From Nevskia sp. (GTDB taxonomy: Bacteria > Pseudomonadota > Gammaproteobacteria > Nevskiales > Nevskiaceae): DNA of 37,508 nt. Positions 9,201 through 15,144 of this stretch are shown one piece after another. Below the pieces are notes generated by a model. The model was not told where the DNA came from. It was given only the letters and a program-made list of their open reading frames with translations, and did no database searches. The translations under genes and the position numbers were made by a program. The first letter of the stretch is position 1. The number at the start of each line of letters is the position of its first letter. The stretch is from NCBI GenBank assembly GCA_031291075.1, contig JARLJS010000099.1, positions 1 to 37,508 on the forward strand. The letters are read 5' to 3'.

Positions 9201-9466
9201 TGTGGGAGATCAACTGCTGGCTGGCCTATTTCGAACTGCCCGAACAGGGGCCCTGGAACGGCCGCATGGCGGAAGGCATCGCGCGGGTCGCCGAGCTGAT
9301 CGAAGCCACCGGCGCCGAGGGCACCCGGCCCTGGTGGTGGCTGGCGCAGGCGCGTTGCGCCACCGATCCGGCCGAGCGCGCCGCGCTCCGCGGGCGCGCC
9401 CTGGACGCCTTCGCCCGCATCGGCGCCCAGGGCCACGTGCGCCGGCTGTCGGCGCAGGCGGCATGA
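6242..9466 (+). CDS. Zinc ribbon-class III nucleotide cyclase-AAA ATPase-TPR signalling protein
   Basis: The 1074-residue protein starts at TTG (6242), chosen for the AAGGAG at 6230-6235 six bases upstream. Domains: a zinc ribbon (C4, C7, C18, C21); a class III adenylate/guanylate cyclase domain (about 55-235) with metal-binding D67 (FVDIKGST) and D111 (YTGDG), and VNLAARME. The ATPase has Walker A GEAGIGKS (288-295) and Walker B VLLVEDLHFAD (about 410-420), MalT/STAND-like. From about 640 to the end are Ala/Leu-rich TPR-like helices. The residue that usually selects adenine (Lys four before the second Asp) is Gln107, and the residue three before the Gly of QGLTVN is Thr, so ATP or GTP choice is open. 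No membrane segment is seen; likely a cytoplasmic sensor coupling a ligand to cyclic nucleotide. Alternatively the cyclase domain is regulatory only. Confidence 0.88.
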   Translation: MPVCPSCNASNPPEAKFCNQCGRRLDGDAAGTTAPRVYTPRHLVERVLRNRSALVGERKRVTVLFVDIKGSTRLAEQAGAEAWHLVLDHYFGLLSGAVHRYEGTVNQYTGDGIMALFGAPVAHEDHALRACFAALEMQREVRRYADELRLSSGLNLSIRVGLNTGEVIVGAIGDDLRMDYTAQGLTVNLAARMEHICEPGRIYATRNTAVLAEGYFRLRDLGEMAVAGMDTPLRVYEVEGEGAVKTRLERGLQRGVTPFVGRDAEREQLRAALQEARAGRGQILAVVGEAGIGKSRLCHEFAQECERTDIAAHRATGVPYASALPFYPVQMLTRRRLGLPDEGRTTELKRLAAGALLLFDPAAVALLPRLLEFLGAADAPGGAGGADRRQLFGLLARLLPRADAPQVLLVEDLHFADAGSEAFLKLLAQQVAGTQTLLLFNFRPDYAAAWLDGIPHRRLHIGALDHGQIETVARELLGTDPALEELAQELGRRAAGNPFYVEEAVQALAETGHLEGATGDYRLAREVARWPIPDTVHALVAARIDRLDEANKTLLQAAAIIGLEFPLTTLARLAERSPAQCAESLAVLQRSGFVQPKADAVGVYAFSHPLSQDVVYHTQLETQRSAAHRRLAGLLEEEHPGDAPPDEVSVAIAHHWRRAGEWLRATEWNLRAARWSANHGANATLAQFRQAQKNLARVPPSAATDRLRIQALAGVVRMAQFTDVSTDEVQRTYGEARALAEANRDTAALAELLISYAAEQLHQGDAEAAVAVGAEAVKLAVDSGARDLINRFRLQLLVVHSTAGYPREGVELISVAGGSGWLTEPIGPDNFMSRAFNGLMLCWLGRLDEANTQVRAALAYAEQINQASSWMHTNWIDLASFSGDYGGVLQHGQLALQRAESWGSSYFRAIALRGLGLAHVLQGDAATAVNVLEQALPLVARGANGYQFHAQTLATLARAYVRAGAFERASEAAAAAIASAQTSHSRVWEINCWLAYFELPEQGPWNGRMAEGIARVAELIEATGAEGTRPWWWLAQARCATDPAERAALRGRALDAFARIGAQGHVRRLSAQAA

Positions 9467-9481
9467 AGCCCCGGGAAGGAA

Positions 9482-9571
9482 CTACGGGATCGCCAGACCC
9501 ATCGATACCAGCGGCGGCAGCAGGAACATCAACGCCACGAACAGCGCGAACCACAGGCTTTGCTGAAGCAT
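9482..9571 (-). CDS. 29-residue single-pass membrane peptide
   Basis: ATG at 9571-9569 reading MLQQSLWFALFVALMFLLPP and ending GLAIP, stop at 9484-9482. Almost the whole peptide is one hydrophobic segment with a double proline. A GGGAGG Shine-Dalgarno lies 8 bases upstream on the minus strand, which is rare for a random reading frame. It is convergent with the cyclase gene (stop at 9466, 15 bases away) and divergent from the two-component pair at 9759. I recognise no family; it could modulate a membrane protein or kinase. A longer in-frame extension up to 9826 exists but lacks any protein-like features. Confidence 0.5.
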   Translation of the reverse strand: MLQQSLWFALFVALMFLLPPLVSMGLAIP

Positions 9572-9758
9572 GACCGGACCCTCCCGGTGAATGCGGAAAC
9601 GGCGTTTCCGACCGCAAGCAGTCTCCGCCGCCGGCGTTCCCCCGCATTGACGCCCCCATGCAAGGCGCAAGGAACAGTGTGCAGATTCGGTGCAGGGCGG
9701 TTTTGCGGCGCCGGCGGCTGCTAATCTGAAGGCGTACTTACGGCAAACGACGAGCGCG

Positions 9759-10448
9759 ATGGACAAGATTCTGGTGGTGGACGACGACCCGCACATCCGC
9801 GAAGTGGTGTGCTTCGCCCTGGGCAAGGCCGGCTATGCCACGGTCAGCGCGGAGAACGGCAAGCAGGCGCTGGACTGCTTCGGCCGCGAGCGCCCGGCCC
9901 TGGTGGTGCTCGACATCCTGATGCCGGAGATGGACGGCACCGAGGTCTGCCGCCGCCTGCGCGCCGCTCCCGCCAGCGCGCACGTGCCGATCCTGTTCGT
10001 ATCGAGCAAGGACGACGAGGTGGACCGCATCGTCGGCCTGGAGCTCGGCGGCGACGATTACGTGGCCAAGCCGTTCTCGCCGCGCGAGCTGGTGGCGCGG
10101 GTGAAGGCGATCCTGCGCCGCGCGGCGCAGGCGCCGGCCGCCACCCAGCAGGTGCTCTGTCACGGCCGGCTGCGGCTCGACCTGGACCGCTACGAGGCCT
10201 GGTGGGACGAGCGCCAGGTGGTGCTGACGCTGACCGAGTTCGGCATCCTGCGCACGCTGATGGAACGGCCGGGCAAGGTGTGCAGCCGCGACCACCTGAT
10301 GAATACCGCCTACGAGCTGCACAAGATCGTCAGCGACCGCACCATCGACAGCCACGTGCGGCGCGTGCGCGCCAAGTTCGCCGCCTTCGGCGCCGACCCG
10401 GTGGAGACGCTGCACGGCGTGGGCTACCGGCTCGGTCCCTGCGCCTGA
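9759..10448 (+). CDS. OmpR-family response regulator
   Basis: A 229-residue winged-helix response regulator. The receiver has acidic residues D8-D10, phosphoacceptor D52 (VVLDILMPEMDG), Ser in FVSSKDD and the conserved Lys in VAKPFSPREL. The effector domain ends with SDRTIDSHVRRVRAKF and VETLHGVGYRLG, as in OmpR/PhoB. I used the ATG at 9759 since the receiver begins right there; the open frame from 9690 is intergenic. The stop at 10446-10448 overlaps a possible CTG start of the next gene, so the kinase is probably its coupled partner. The family resembles CreB/ChvI-type regulators, but targets cannot be named. Confidence 0.92.
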   Translation: MDKILVVDDDPHIREVVCFALGKAGYATVSAENGKQALDCFGRERPALVVLDILMPEMDGTEVCRRLRAAPASAHVPILFVSSKDDEVDRIVGLELGGDDYVAKPFSPRELVARVKAILRRAAQAPAATQQVLCHGRLRLDLDRYEAWWDERQVVLTLTEFGILRTLMERPGKVCSRDHLMNTAYELHKIVSDRTIDSHVRRVRAKFAAFGADPVETLHGVGYRLGPCA

Positions 10449-10459
10449 ACGCGCCCGCC

Positions 10460-12124
10460 TTGGCTGCCGGCATCGCGGCGCAGAGCGGGACCGGCGGGCA
10501 CTTCCGCCTGCGCCTGCGTACCATCCTGCTGCTCATCAACTTGGTGGTGCTGGTGCTGCCGCTGGGCGGCATCTTCGCCCTGCGCATCTACGAGAGCGCG
10601 CTGATCCGCCAGACCGAGTCCGAGCTGATCGCGCAGGGCGCGGTGATCGCCTCGGCCTATCAGATCACCTACGCCAGCCTCACCCAGAGGCACGAGCCGC
10701 ACGGGCGCAGCGATGCGCTGCCGGACTACGGCAACCCGCTGCGGTATCACGCGCTGCCCGCGCCAGGCGGTGGGCCGCCGGAACACCGCCGCGCGCAGCT
10801 CGACCTGGCCGACGCCCGGATCGACGCACCGGTGCCGGATGCGCTGCCTGGCGGCGGGCCGGCCGATCCGCTGGCGCAGAACATCGGCCGCGAACTGACG
10901 CCGATGCTGCGCGGCGCCCAGACCTACACCCTGGCCGGCATCCGGGTGGTGGACTTCCGCGGCATCGTGGTCGCCACCACCAGCGAAGACCTCGGCGGTG
11001 CGCTCACTAACCGCGAGGAGGTGATGCGCGCCCTGGCCGGCGAGCCGGTGAGCCTGCTGCGCTGGCGCGGCAGCGACACGCCGACCATGCTGGAATCGCT
11101 CAGCCGCGGCTCCCACGTGCAGGTGGTGGTGGCGCAGCCGATCGTTCACGACGGCCACGTGCTCGGCGCGGTCCTGCTGGTGCGCACGCCGGCCAACATC
11201 AAGCAGGCGCTGCTGGGCAAGCGCAGCGCACTGCTGCGCGGCGCCCTGCTGCTGCTCACCGCGGTGCTGCTGCTGTCGCTGCTCACTTCGCTCACCATCA
11301 GCCGGCCGGTGCAGGCCCTGATCGAGCAGGCGCGGCGCGCGGCGCGCGGCGAACGCGGGGCGGTGACGCCGCTGCGGCGCGCCGGCACGCGCGAGATCCA
11401 CGAGCTGTCGGAGACCATTGCCGCGATGGCGGCGACGCTGGAGAGCCGGGCCGCCTATATCCGCGACTTCGCTGCCCACGTCTCGCACGAGTTCAAGACG
11501 CCGCTGACCTCGATGCAGGGCGCGGTGGAGCTGCTGCGCGAGCACGGCGCCGGCATGTCCGAAACCGAGCGCGAGCGTTTCCTCGGCATGGTGGCCGCCG
11601 ACGCCTCCCGGCTGGAACGGCTGGTGCGCCGCCTGCTGGAGCTGGCCCGCGCCGACGTGCTGCAGCCGCGACAGGAGGTGGCGACGGTGGCCGCGGTGGT
11701 CGACGCGGTGGCGCAACGCCAGCGCGAGCTGGGGCTGGCCATCAGCGTCGACAACCAGGCCGGCGCCGCGCGGGTGCCGGTCGCCGCCGACATCCTCGAC
11801 TCCATCCTCGGCACCCTCTGCGACAACGCGCGCCAGCACGCCGGCCCGCAACCGCAGGTGAGCATCCGCTGCCGCACCGAGCCGGCGGCGAAGCAACTCG
11901 TAATTGAATTCGGCGACAACGGCTCCGGCATCTCGCCCGGCAACGCCGCCAAGGTGTTCGAGCCGTTCTTCACCACCGCGCGCGAGCGCGGCGGCACCGG
12001 CCTGGGCCTGTCGATCACGCGCTCGCTGCTGGCCGCTTACGGCGGCGGCATCGAACTGCTGCCGGCGGAGCGCGGCGCGCTGTTCCGCATCACGCTGCCG
12101 CTGGTGCTGGAGCCGACGCTGTGA
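10460..12124 (+). CDS. Membrane sensor histidine kinase
   Basis: A 554-residue kinase if begun at TTG 10460. A CTG at 10445 overlapping the regulator's stop is the other plausible start, and there is no ATG before the first membrane segment. Domains: membrane segment (TILLLINLVVLVLPLGGIFA), a periplasmic region of about 220 residues with VVDFRGIVVATTSEDLGG, a second membrane segment near 260-285, HAMP, HisKA with H343 in VSHEFKTPLTS, and an ATPase with GDNGSGISP and GGTGLGLSI. The periplasmic part resembles the ChvG/CreC kind of sensor. It should phosphorylate the upstream regulator at D52. The stimulus is unknown. A 27-bp inverted repeat lies 20 bases after its stop. Confidence 0.9.
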   Translation: MAAGIAAQSGTGGHFRLRLRTILLLINLVVLVLPLGGIFALRIYESALIRQTESELIAQGAVIASAYQITYASLTQRHEPHGRSDALPDYGNPLRYHALPAPGGGPPEHRRAQLDLADARIDAPVPDALPGGGPADPLAQNIGRELTPMLRGAQTYTLAGIRVVDFRGIVVATTSEDLGGALTNREEVMRALAGEPVSLLRWRGSDTPTMLESLSRGSHVQVVVAQPIVHDGHVLGAVLLVRTPANIKQALLGKRSALLRGALLLLTAVLLLSLLTSLTISRPVQALIEQARRAARGERGAVTPLRRAGTREIHELSETIAAMAATLESRAAYIRDFAAHVSHEFKTPLTSMQGAVELLREHGAGMSETERERFLGMVAADASRLERLVRRLLELARADVLQPRQEVATVAAVVDAVAQRQRELGLAISVDNQAGAARVPVAADILDSILGTLCDNARQHAGPQPQVSIRCRTEPAAKQLVIEFGDNGSGISPGNAAKVFEPFFTTARERGGTGLGLSITRSLLAAYGGGIELLPAERGALFRITLPLVLEPTL

Positions 12125-12144
12125 GCAGGCTCGACATCAATGGC

Positions 12145-12224
12145 GTCATACCGGCGAAAGCCGGTATCCAGGAATCTGAACGGTAGCGCTGTACGTTCTG
12201 GATACCGGCTTTCGCCGGTATGAC
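12145..12224. repeat. 27-bp perfect inverted repeat (REP-pair type)
   Basis: The arm at 12145-12171 is the exact reverse complement of 12198-12224, with a 26-base spacer. Each arm is itself a hairpin: ACCGGC-GAAA-GCCGGT on the left and ACCGGC-TTTC-GCCGGT on the right. Repeats of the type GTCAT.CCGGCGAAAGCCGG are widespread in intergenic DNA of proteobacteria. It lies after the kinase gene and could act as a transcript-end structure; there is no T-tract. The following bases 12225-12370 hold no gene or clear signal that I can support. Confidence 0.85.
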
Positions 12225-12370
12225 AGTGGCTTCCGAATTGCGAAGCGGAATCAAAGACCCGTTGTTTTTCCCACGGACCCGGCGTAGGGTTTGCGGCGAC
12301 ATCAGATCTGCCTGACCTTATGCACCTTCCTCTCGACCTTCGAATACGGAGCGCCCCGGCTGCAGTCCAC

Positions 12371-12482
12371 GCCCGGGTAGCTCAGAGGTAGAGCAGCGGC
12401 CTTATAAGCCGATCCTCACGCACCGTGAGGCTTCCGCCAGATAAGCGGCAGGTCGCGGGTTCGAGTCCCGCTCCGGGCACCA
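12371..12482 (+). tRNA. tRNA-Ile(UAU)-like gene with a 37-nt insertion
   Basis: All arms are canonical: acceptor GCCCGGG/TCCGGGC (one G-U pair), U8, D arm GCTC-AGAGGTA-GAGC with G18G19, T arm GCGGG-TTCGAGT-CCCGC, discriminator A and encoded CCA. The anticodon arm GCGGC-CTTATAA-GCCG gives anticodon UAU, reading AUA (Ile). After GCCG come 37 extra bases (12412-12448), then C12449, which pairs with G27, and the normal variable loop AGGTC. Removing 12412-12448 gives a perfect 75-nt tRNA. The insert has two hairpins: CCTCAC/GTGAGG (12414-12430) and CCGC-CAGATAA-GCGG (12434-12448). IleRS identity features present are A73, C4-G69, U12-A23, A37 and A38; C29-G41 is reversed. It may be a tRNA with a giant variable region, a tRNA needing excision, or a decayed gene. 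Confidence 0.75.
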
Positions 12483-12495
12483 GATTGCGCGATGC

Positions 12496-12915
12496 TCAGT
12501 CCTTCTCCCGCAACTGCCCCACGATCTCCGCCACCAGCCCGTCGCGGTCCTCGGCGATGCGCCGCGCCAGCTTGGGCGTCATGCGTGTCTGCGGGTCGTA
12601 CTTGCCGCTCCAGCGTGCCAGCTCCAGCATCGCGGGGACCAGGTCGGCGGCCTTGCGGGTCGGCGCGTAGAGCACGCTGCGGCGGTTGTCGGGGTCGGGC
12701 TGGCGCGTCACCATGCCGGCCGCCTCCAGGCGGCGCAGCCGCTGGGTCAGGATGTTGGAGGCGATCTTCTCGTCGGAAGCCAGGAAGTCGCCGAAGCGGC
12801 GTTTGTTCTGGAACAGCAGGTCGCGCAGCACCAGCAGGGTCCACTTGTCGCCGAGGTAGTCCAGCGCGTAGCTGATGGAGCAGCTGGAGCGCCGCGGAGG
12901 CAGCTTTTCTTTCAC
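12496..12915 (-). CDS. HxlR-family transcriptional regulator
   Basis: The 139-residue protein has a winged helix-turn-helix of the HxlR type: CSISYALDYLGDKWTLLVLRDLL near residues 12-35 with the family's single Cys and GDKW. The recognition region is KIASNILTQRLRRLEAAGMVTR and the wing RRSVLYAPTRKAADLVP. Members bind as dimers and sense redox or small electrophiles, sometimes through the N-terminal Cys (C12 here). It is divergent from the DUF1993 gene, with repeated ACTTGCA sites between the two, so that gene is the likely target and its own promoter may be autoregulated. It is convergent with the tRNA-like gene (13 bases). Confidence 0.9.
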   Translation of the reverse strand: MKEKLPPRRSSCSISYALDYLGDKWTLLVLRDLLFQNKRRFGDFLASDEKIASNILTQRLRRLEAAGMVTRQPDPDNRRSVLYAPTRKAADLVPAMLELARWSGKYDPQTRMTPKLARRIAEDRDGLVAEIVGQLREKD

Positions 12916-12935
12916 CAGGCAAGCCTATCCGGGTG

Positions 12936-12983
12936 ACTTGCAAATCGCAAACGAAGGGCTACAATCACTTGCAGTTTGCAAGT
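12936..12983. promoter_or_regulatory. Probable HxlR operators and DUF1993 promoter
   Basis: ACTTGCA-GTT-TGCAAGT (12967-12983) is a perfect palindrome. A further ACTTGCA half site lies at 12936-12942, 31 bases (about three turns) away. TACAAT (12960-12965) is a good -10 box; CTTGCA (12937-12942) lies 17 bases upstream as a weak -35 inside the half site. Binding would therefore cover both promoter elements. The regulator identity is inferred from the divergent HxlR gene. Confidence 0.6.
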
Positions 12984-13014
12984 AAAAGTAGTGCCAACCC
13001 ACCGGAGGATCACC

Positions 13015-13521
13015 ATGAGCATCTCGATGTATCAGGCATCCGTGCCCGTTTTCATCCGCTACCTCGGCAACCTACGCGCCATCCTGGAGAAAGCGGCCGC
13101 TTCCGCCGAGAGCAGGAAGATCGACCCGGCCGTACTGGTCAACAGCCGCCTCTACCCGGACATGCTGCCGTTGTCGCGGCAGATCCAGCTTGCCTCCGAC
13201 ATGGCCAAGAGCTGCCCGGCGCGGCTGTCCGGCAGCGAGCCGGCCAAGTTCGAGGACACCGAGTCGACCCTGCGGCAGCTGGTGGAACGGATCGACAAGA
13301 CGGTGGCCCTGCTCAAGACCTTCAACAAGGAGCAGATCGACGGCTCGGAAGAGCGCACGATCTCGCTCAACACCGCGCGCGGCCCGATGAACCTGCCCGG
13401 CCTGCCCTACCTGACCCAGTTCCTGCTGCCGAACTTCCTGTTCCACGTCACCACCGCCTACGGCATCCTCCGCCACAATGGCGTGGATCTGGGCAAGATG
13501 GACTACCTGGGCGCGACCTGA
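13015..13521 (+). CDS. DUF1993 family protein
   Basis: A 168-residue protein starting at ATG 13015, chosen for the GGAGG at 13004-13008 and because DUF1993 proteins begin with a motif like MSISMYQASVPVF. The conserved end NFLFHVTTAYGILRHNGVDLGKMDYLG is the family's signature. The fold is a four-helix bundle of the DinB-like kind with His in the FHVTTAY motif; the biochemical role is not established. The HxlR regulator on the other strand and the operators in between suggest that it is induced by a signal the regulator senses. The gene stands alone, convergent with the oxygenase gene 10 bases away. Confidence 0.88.
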   Translation: MSISMYQASVPVFIRYLGNLRAILEKAAASAESRKIDPAVLVNSRLYPDMLPLSRQIQLASDMAKSCPARLSGSEPAKFEDTESTLRQLVERIDKTVALLKTFNKEQIDGSEERTISLNTARGPMNLPGLPYLTQFLLPNFLFHVTTAYGILRHNGVDLGKMDYLGAT

Positions 13522-13531
13522 AGCGGGAAGC

Positions 13532-14269
13532 TCAGCGGGCATCGTGGAAGATGATGCCCAGCGCGTGCCGGCGGCCGGAGCGGATGCGGCTGACGCCGTG
13601 GCGCAGGTTCACGCGGTAGCTGCCGCGGGCACCCCGCACCGGCCGCCGGTGCACGGCGAAGGCAACGGCGTCACCGAGCCCCAGCGGCACCACCTCGACG
13701 CGCGACTGCATGCGGGGCCGCTGCTCGGTGAGGACGAATTCGCCGCCGCTGAAATCGCGGCCGGGCTGCGACAGCAGCAGCGCCACCTGCAGCGGGAACA
13801 CCTGCTCACCGTACAGGTCCTGGTGCAGGCAGTTGTAGTCGCCGGGGCCGTACTGCAGCAGCAACGGCGTGGGCCGGCACTGGGCGGCGGCGTGGCAGCG
13901 TGCCAGCCAGGCGTCGTGTTGCGGCGGGTAGCGTTGCTCGATGCCGAGCGCGGCGTTCCAGCGATTGGCGACGGGCGCGAGGCGGGGGTATAGAGCGCTG
14001 CGCAGCTCCGCCACCGGCGGCGGCAACGGATAGTCGAAGTAGCGGTACTCACCGCTGCCGAAGCCATGCCGGCTCATCACCACCCGGCTGCGGAACAGCG
14101 CGTCGTGGGCATAGAGGGCGGCGAGTCGCGCGCATTGGTCGGCATGCAGCAGCTGCGGCAGCACCGCGCAGCCGCGCGCATCCAGCTGCTGCGCCGCCTC
14201 TTCCCAGTCGAAAACCGCGACGCGCTCGGCGATACCCCGCGCCGCCTCCGTTTCGAGCACGGTACTCAC
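13532..14269 (-). CDS. 2-oxoglutarate/Fe(II)-dependent oxygenase
   Basis: The 245-residue protein is read from the GTG at 14269, which overlaps the stop of the methyltransferase gene (GTGA); a second GTG at 14260 is also possible. The jelly-roll core shows LLQYGPGDYNCLHQD (Fe ligands His and Asp in HQD), FPLQVALLLSQPGRDFSGG and DAVAFAVH. The distal region RHGVSRIRSGRRHALGIIF supplies a His and Arg for Fe and 2-oxoglutarate. It looks like the prolyl-hydroxylase-type subgroup more than AlkB. Its place directly after an O6-alkylguanine methyltransferase and an Ada-type zinc domain suggests alkylation repair or alkylation-response modification. Substrate unproven. Confidence 0.82.
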   Translation of the reverse strand: MSTVLETEAARGIAERVAVFDWEEAAQQLDARGCAVLPQLLHADQCARLAALYAHDALFRSRVVMSRHGFGSGEYRYFDYPLPPPVAELRSALYPRLAPVANRWNAALGIEQRYPPQHDAWLARCHAAAQCRPTPLLLQYGPGDYNCLHQDLYGEQVFPLQVALLLSQPGRDFSGGEFVLTEQRPRMQSRVEVVPLGLGDAVAFAVHRRPVRGARGSYRVNLRHGVSRIRSGRRHALGIIFHDAR

Positions 14270-14766
14270 GCGCTCGCCTCGCGCTGCAGCAGGGCCCGCT
14301 TCCGTGCCGTGCCCCAGCGGTAACCCGACAGCGCTCCGTCCTTCTTCAACACGCGATGGCAGGGCACCAGCACCGCCAGAGTATTGGCCGCGCAGGCCGC
14401 ACCGACTTCGCGCGCAAGACGCGGCGAGCCCAGGCGAGCGGCGATCTCGCCGTAACTCGCAGTGTGTCCACGCGGAATATCCCGCAATGCGCGCCATACG
14501 CGCAGCTCGAACTCGGTGCCACGCGGGTCCAGCGGCAGTTCGCAGGCACGCTGCGGATCTTCGATCAGGTTCACCACCGCCTCGACCATCGGCTCCAGAC
14601 CGGTATGGTCCGCGATGATCGCGATCCCGGGAAAACGGTCGCGCAGCGCCTGCAATACCGGCTCCACCACGCCGAACTCGACCGCGACCAGCCCCTCGGC
14701 AGACGCGACTACCACGATGTCGCCGAGGCTGCTGTGGCCGCGGGCATAACGCATGATTTCCCGCAT
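14266..14766 (-). CDS. ogt: Methylated-DNA--protein-cysteine methyltransferase (Ada C-domain type)
   Basis: The 166-residue protein removes alkyl groups from O6-alkylguanine in DNA in a single-use reaction. The active-site motif PCHRV is present with the accepting Cys near residue 138. The DNA-binding helix-turn-helix appears as GHTASYGEIAARLGSPRLAREVGAACAAN, with the Arg finger. The N-terminal part (YARGHSSLGDIVVVAS) matches the stand-alone C-terminal half of Ada. An internal ATG four codons on (MRYARGHSSLG) is an alternative start. The symbol is a functional one; the closest relatives may be named Ada. Upstream on the same strand is the zinc-domain gene (47-base gap), downstream the overlapping oxygenase. 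Confidence 0.9.
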   Translation of the reverse strand: MREIMRYARGHSSLGDIVVVASAEGLVAVEFGVVEPVLQALRDRFPGIAIIADHTGLEPMVEAVVNLIEDPQRACELPLDPRGTEFELRVWRALRDIPRGHTASYGEIAARLGSPRLAREVGAACAANTLAVLVPCHRVLKKDGALSGYRWGTARKRALLQREASA

Positions 14767-14813
14767 GTCCGTCTCCGTTCATTCGCAGCGATGGCTGCGA
14801 CCGTGCGGACAGG

Positions 14814-15131
14814 TTAGTCGCGGCGCTTACCCGCGGCTTCCGGAATTTTGCGCGGCATAGTCTTGCTGCCGCTTGCTTTCCAGCGCGCATATATTTCAGC
14901 CATACATACTGCGCAGGGCCGATAGCCGGCCGCCTGCGCGGTCTGCTCATCGAGGAAGAACACCCGGTGCGCCGCGTAGCCACCGCGCGCCAGCGCCCTC
15001 AGCGCCGACGGGCAATCGAGACTGCCATAGACCCGGCTGCGGCGGTGGCCGCCCAAGGTCCCGGGAACACTGCTCGCATACGGCTCGCCATCCGCGCCAA
15101 TGAGAGTCCAGCGTTTCCTGGCCACGTGCAT
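14814..15131 (-). CDS. Stand-alone Ada-type zinc-binding domain protein
   Basis: The 105-residue protein is read from ATG 15131, giving a compact domain start (MHVARKRWTLIGADGEPYAS); the frame is open further upstream but reaches into the lipoprotein gene. RVYGSLDCPSALRAL, HRVFFLDEQTAQAAGYRPCAVC and IYARWK match the Ada metal-binding domain, where Zn-bound Cys can accept a methyl group from phosphotriesters. Only three Cys are visible in the domain (in DCPS and PCAVC), against four in E. coli Ada. Either one ligand is replaced or its function differs. There is no AraC-type DNA-binding part, so it cannot be a full Ada regulator. It is followed by the methyltransferase gene. Confidence 0.8.
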   Translation of the reverse strand: MHVARKRWTLIGADGEPYASSVPGTLGGHRRSRVYGSLDCPSALRALARGGYAAHRVFFLDEQTAQAAGYRPCAVCMAEIYARWKASGSKTMPRKIPEAAGKRRD

Positions 15132-15144
15132 CCCCGCCGCGAAG

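Noticed and set aside
12371-12482. Integration site of a mobile element at the tRNA
   Set aside because: No integrase, phage gene or repeat of the tRNA 3' end is seen nearby; the insert is inside the gene and too short.
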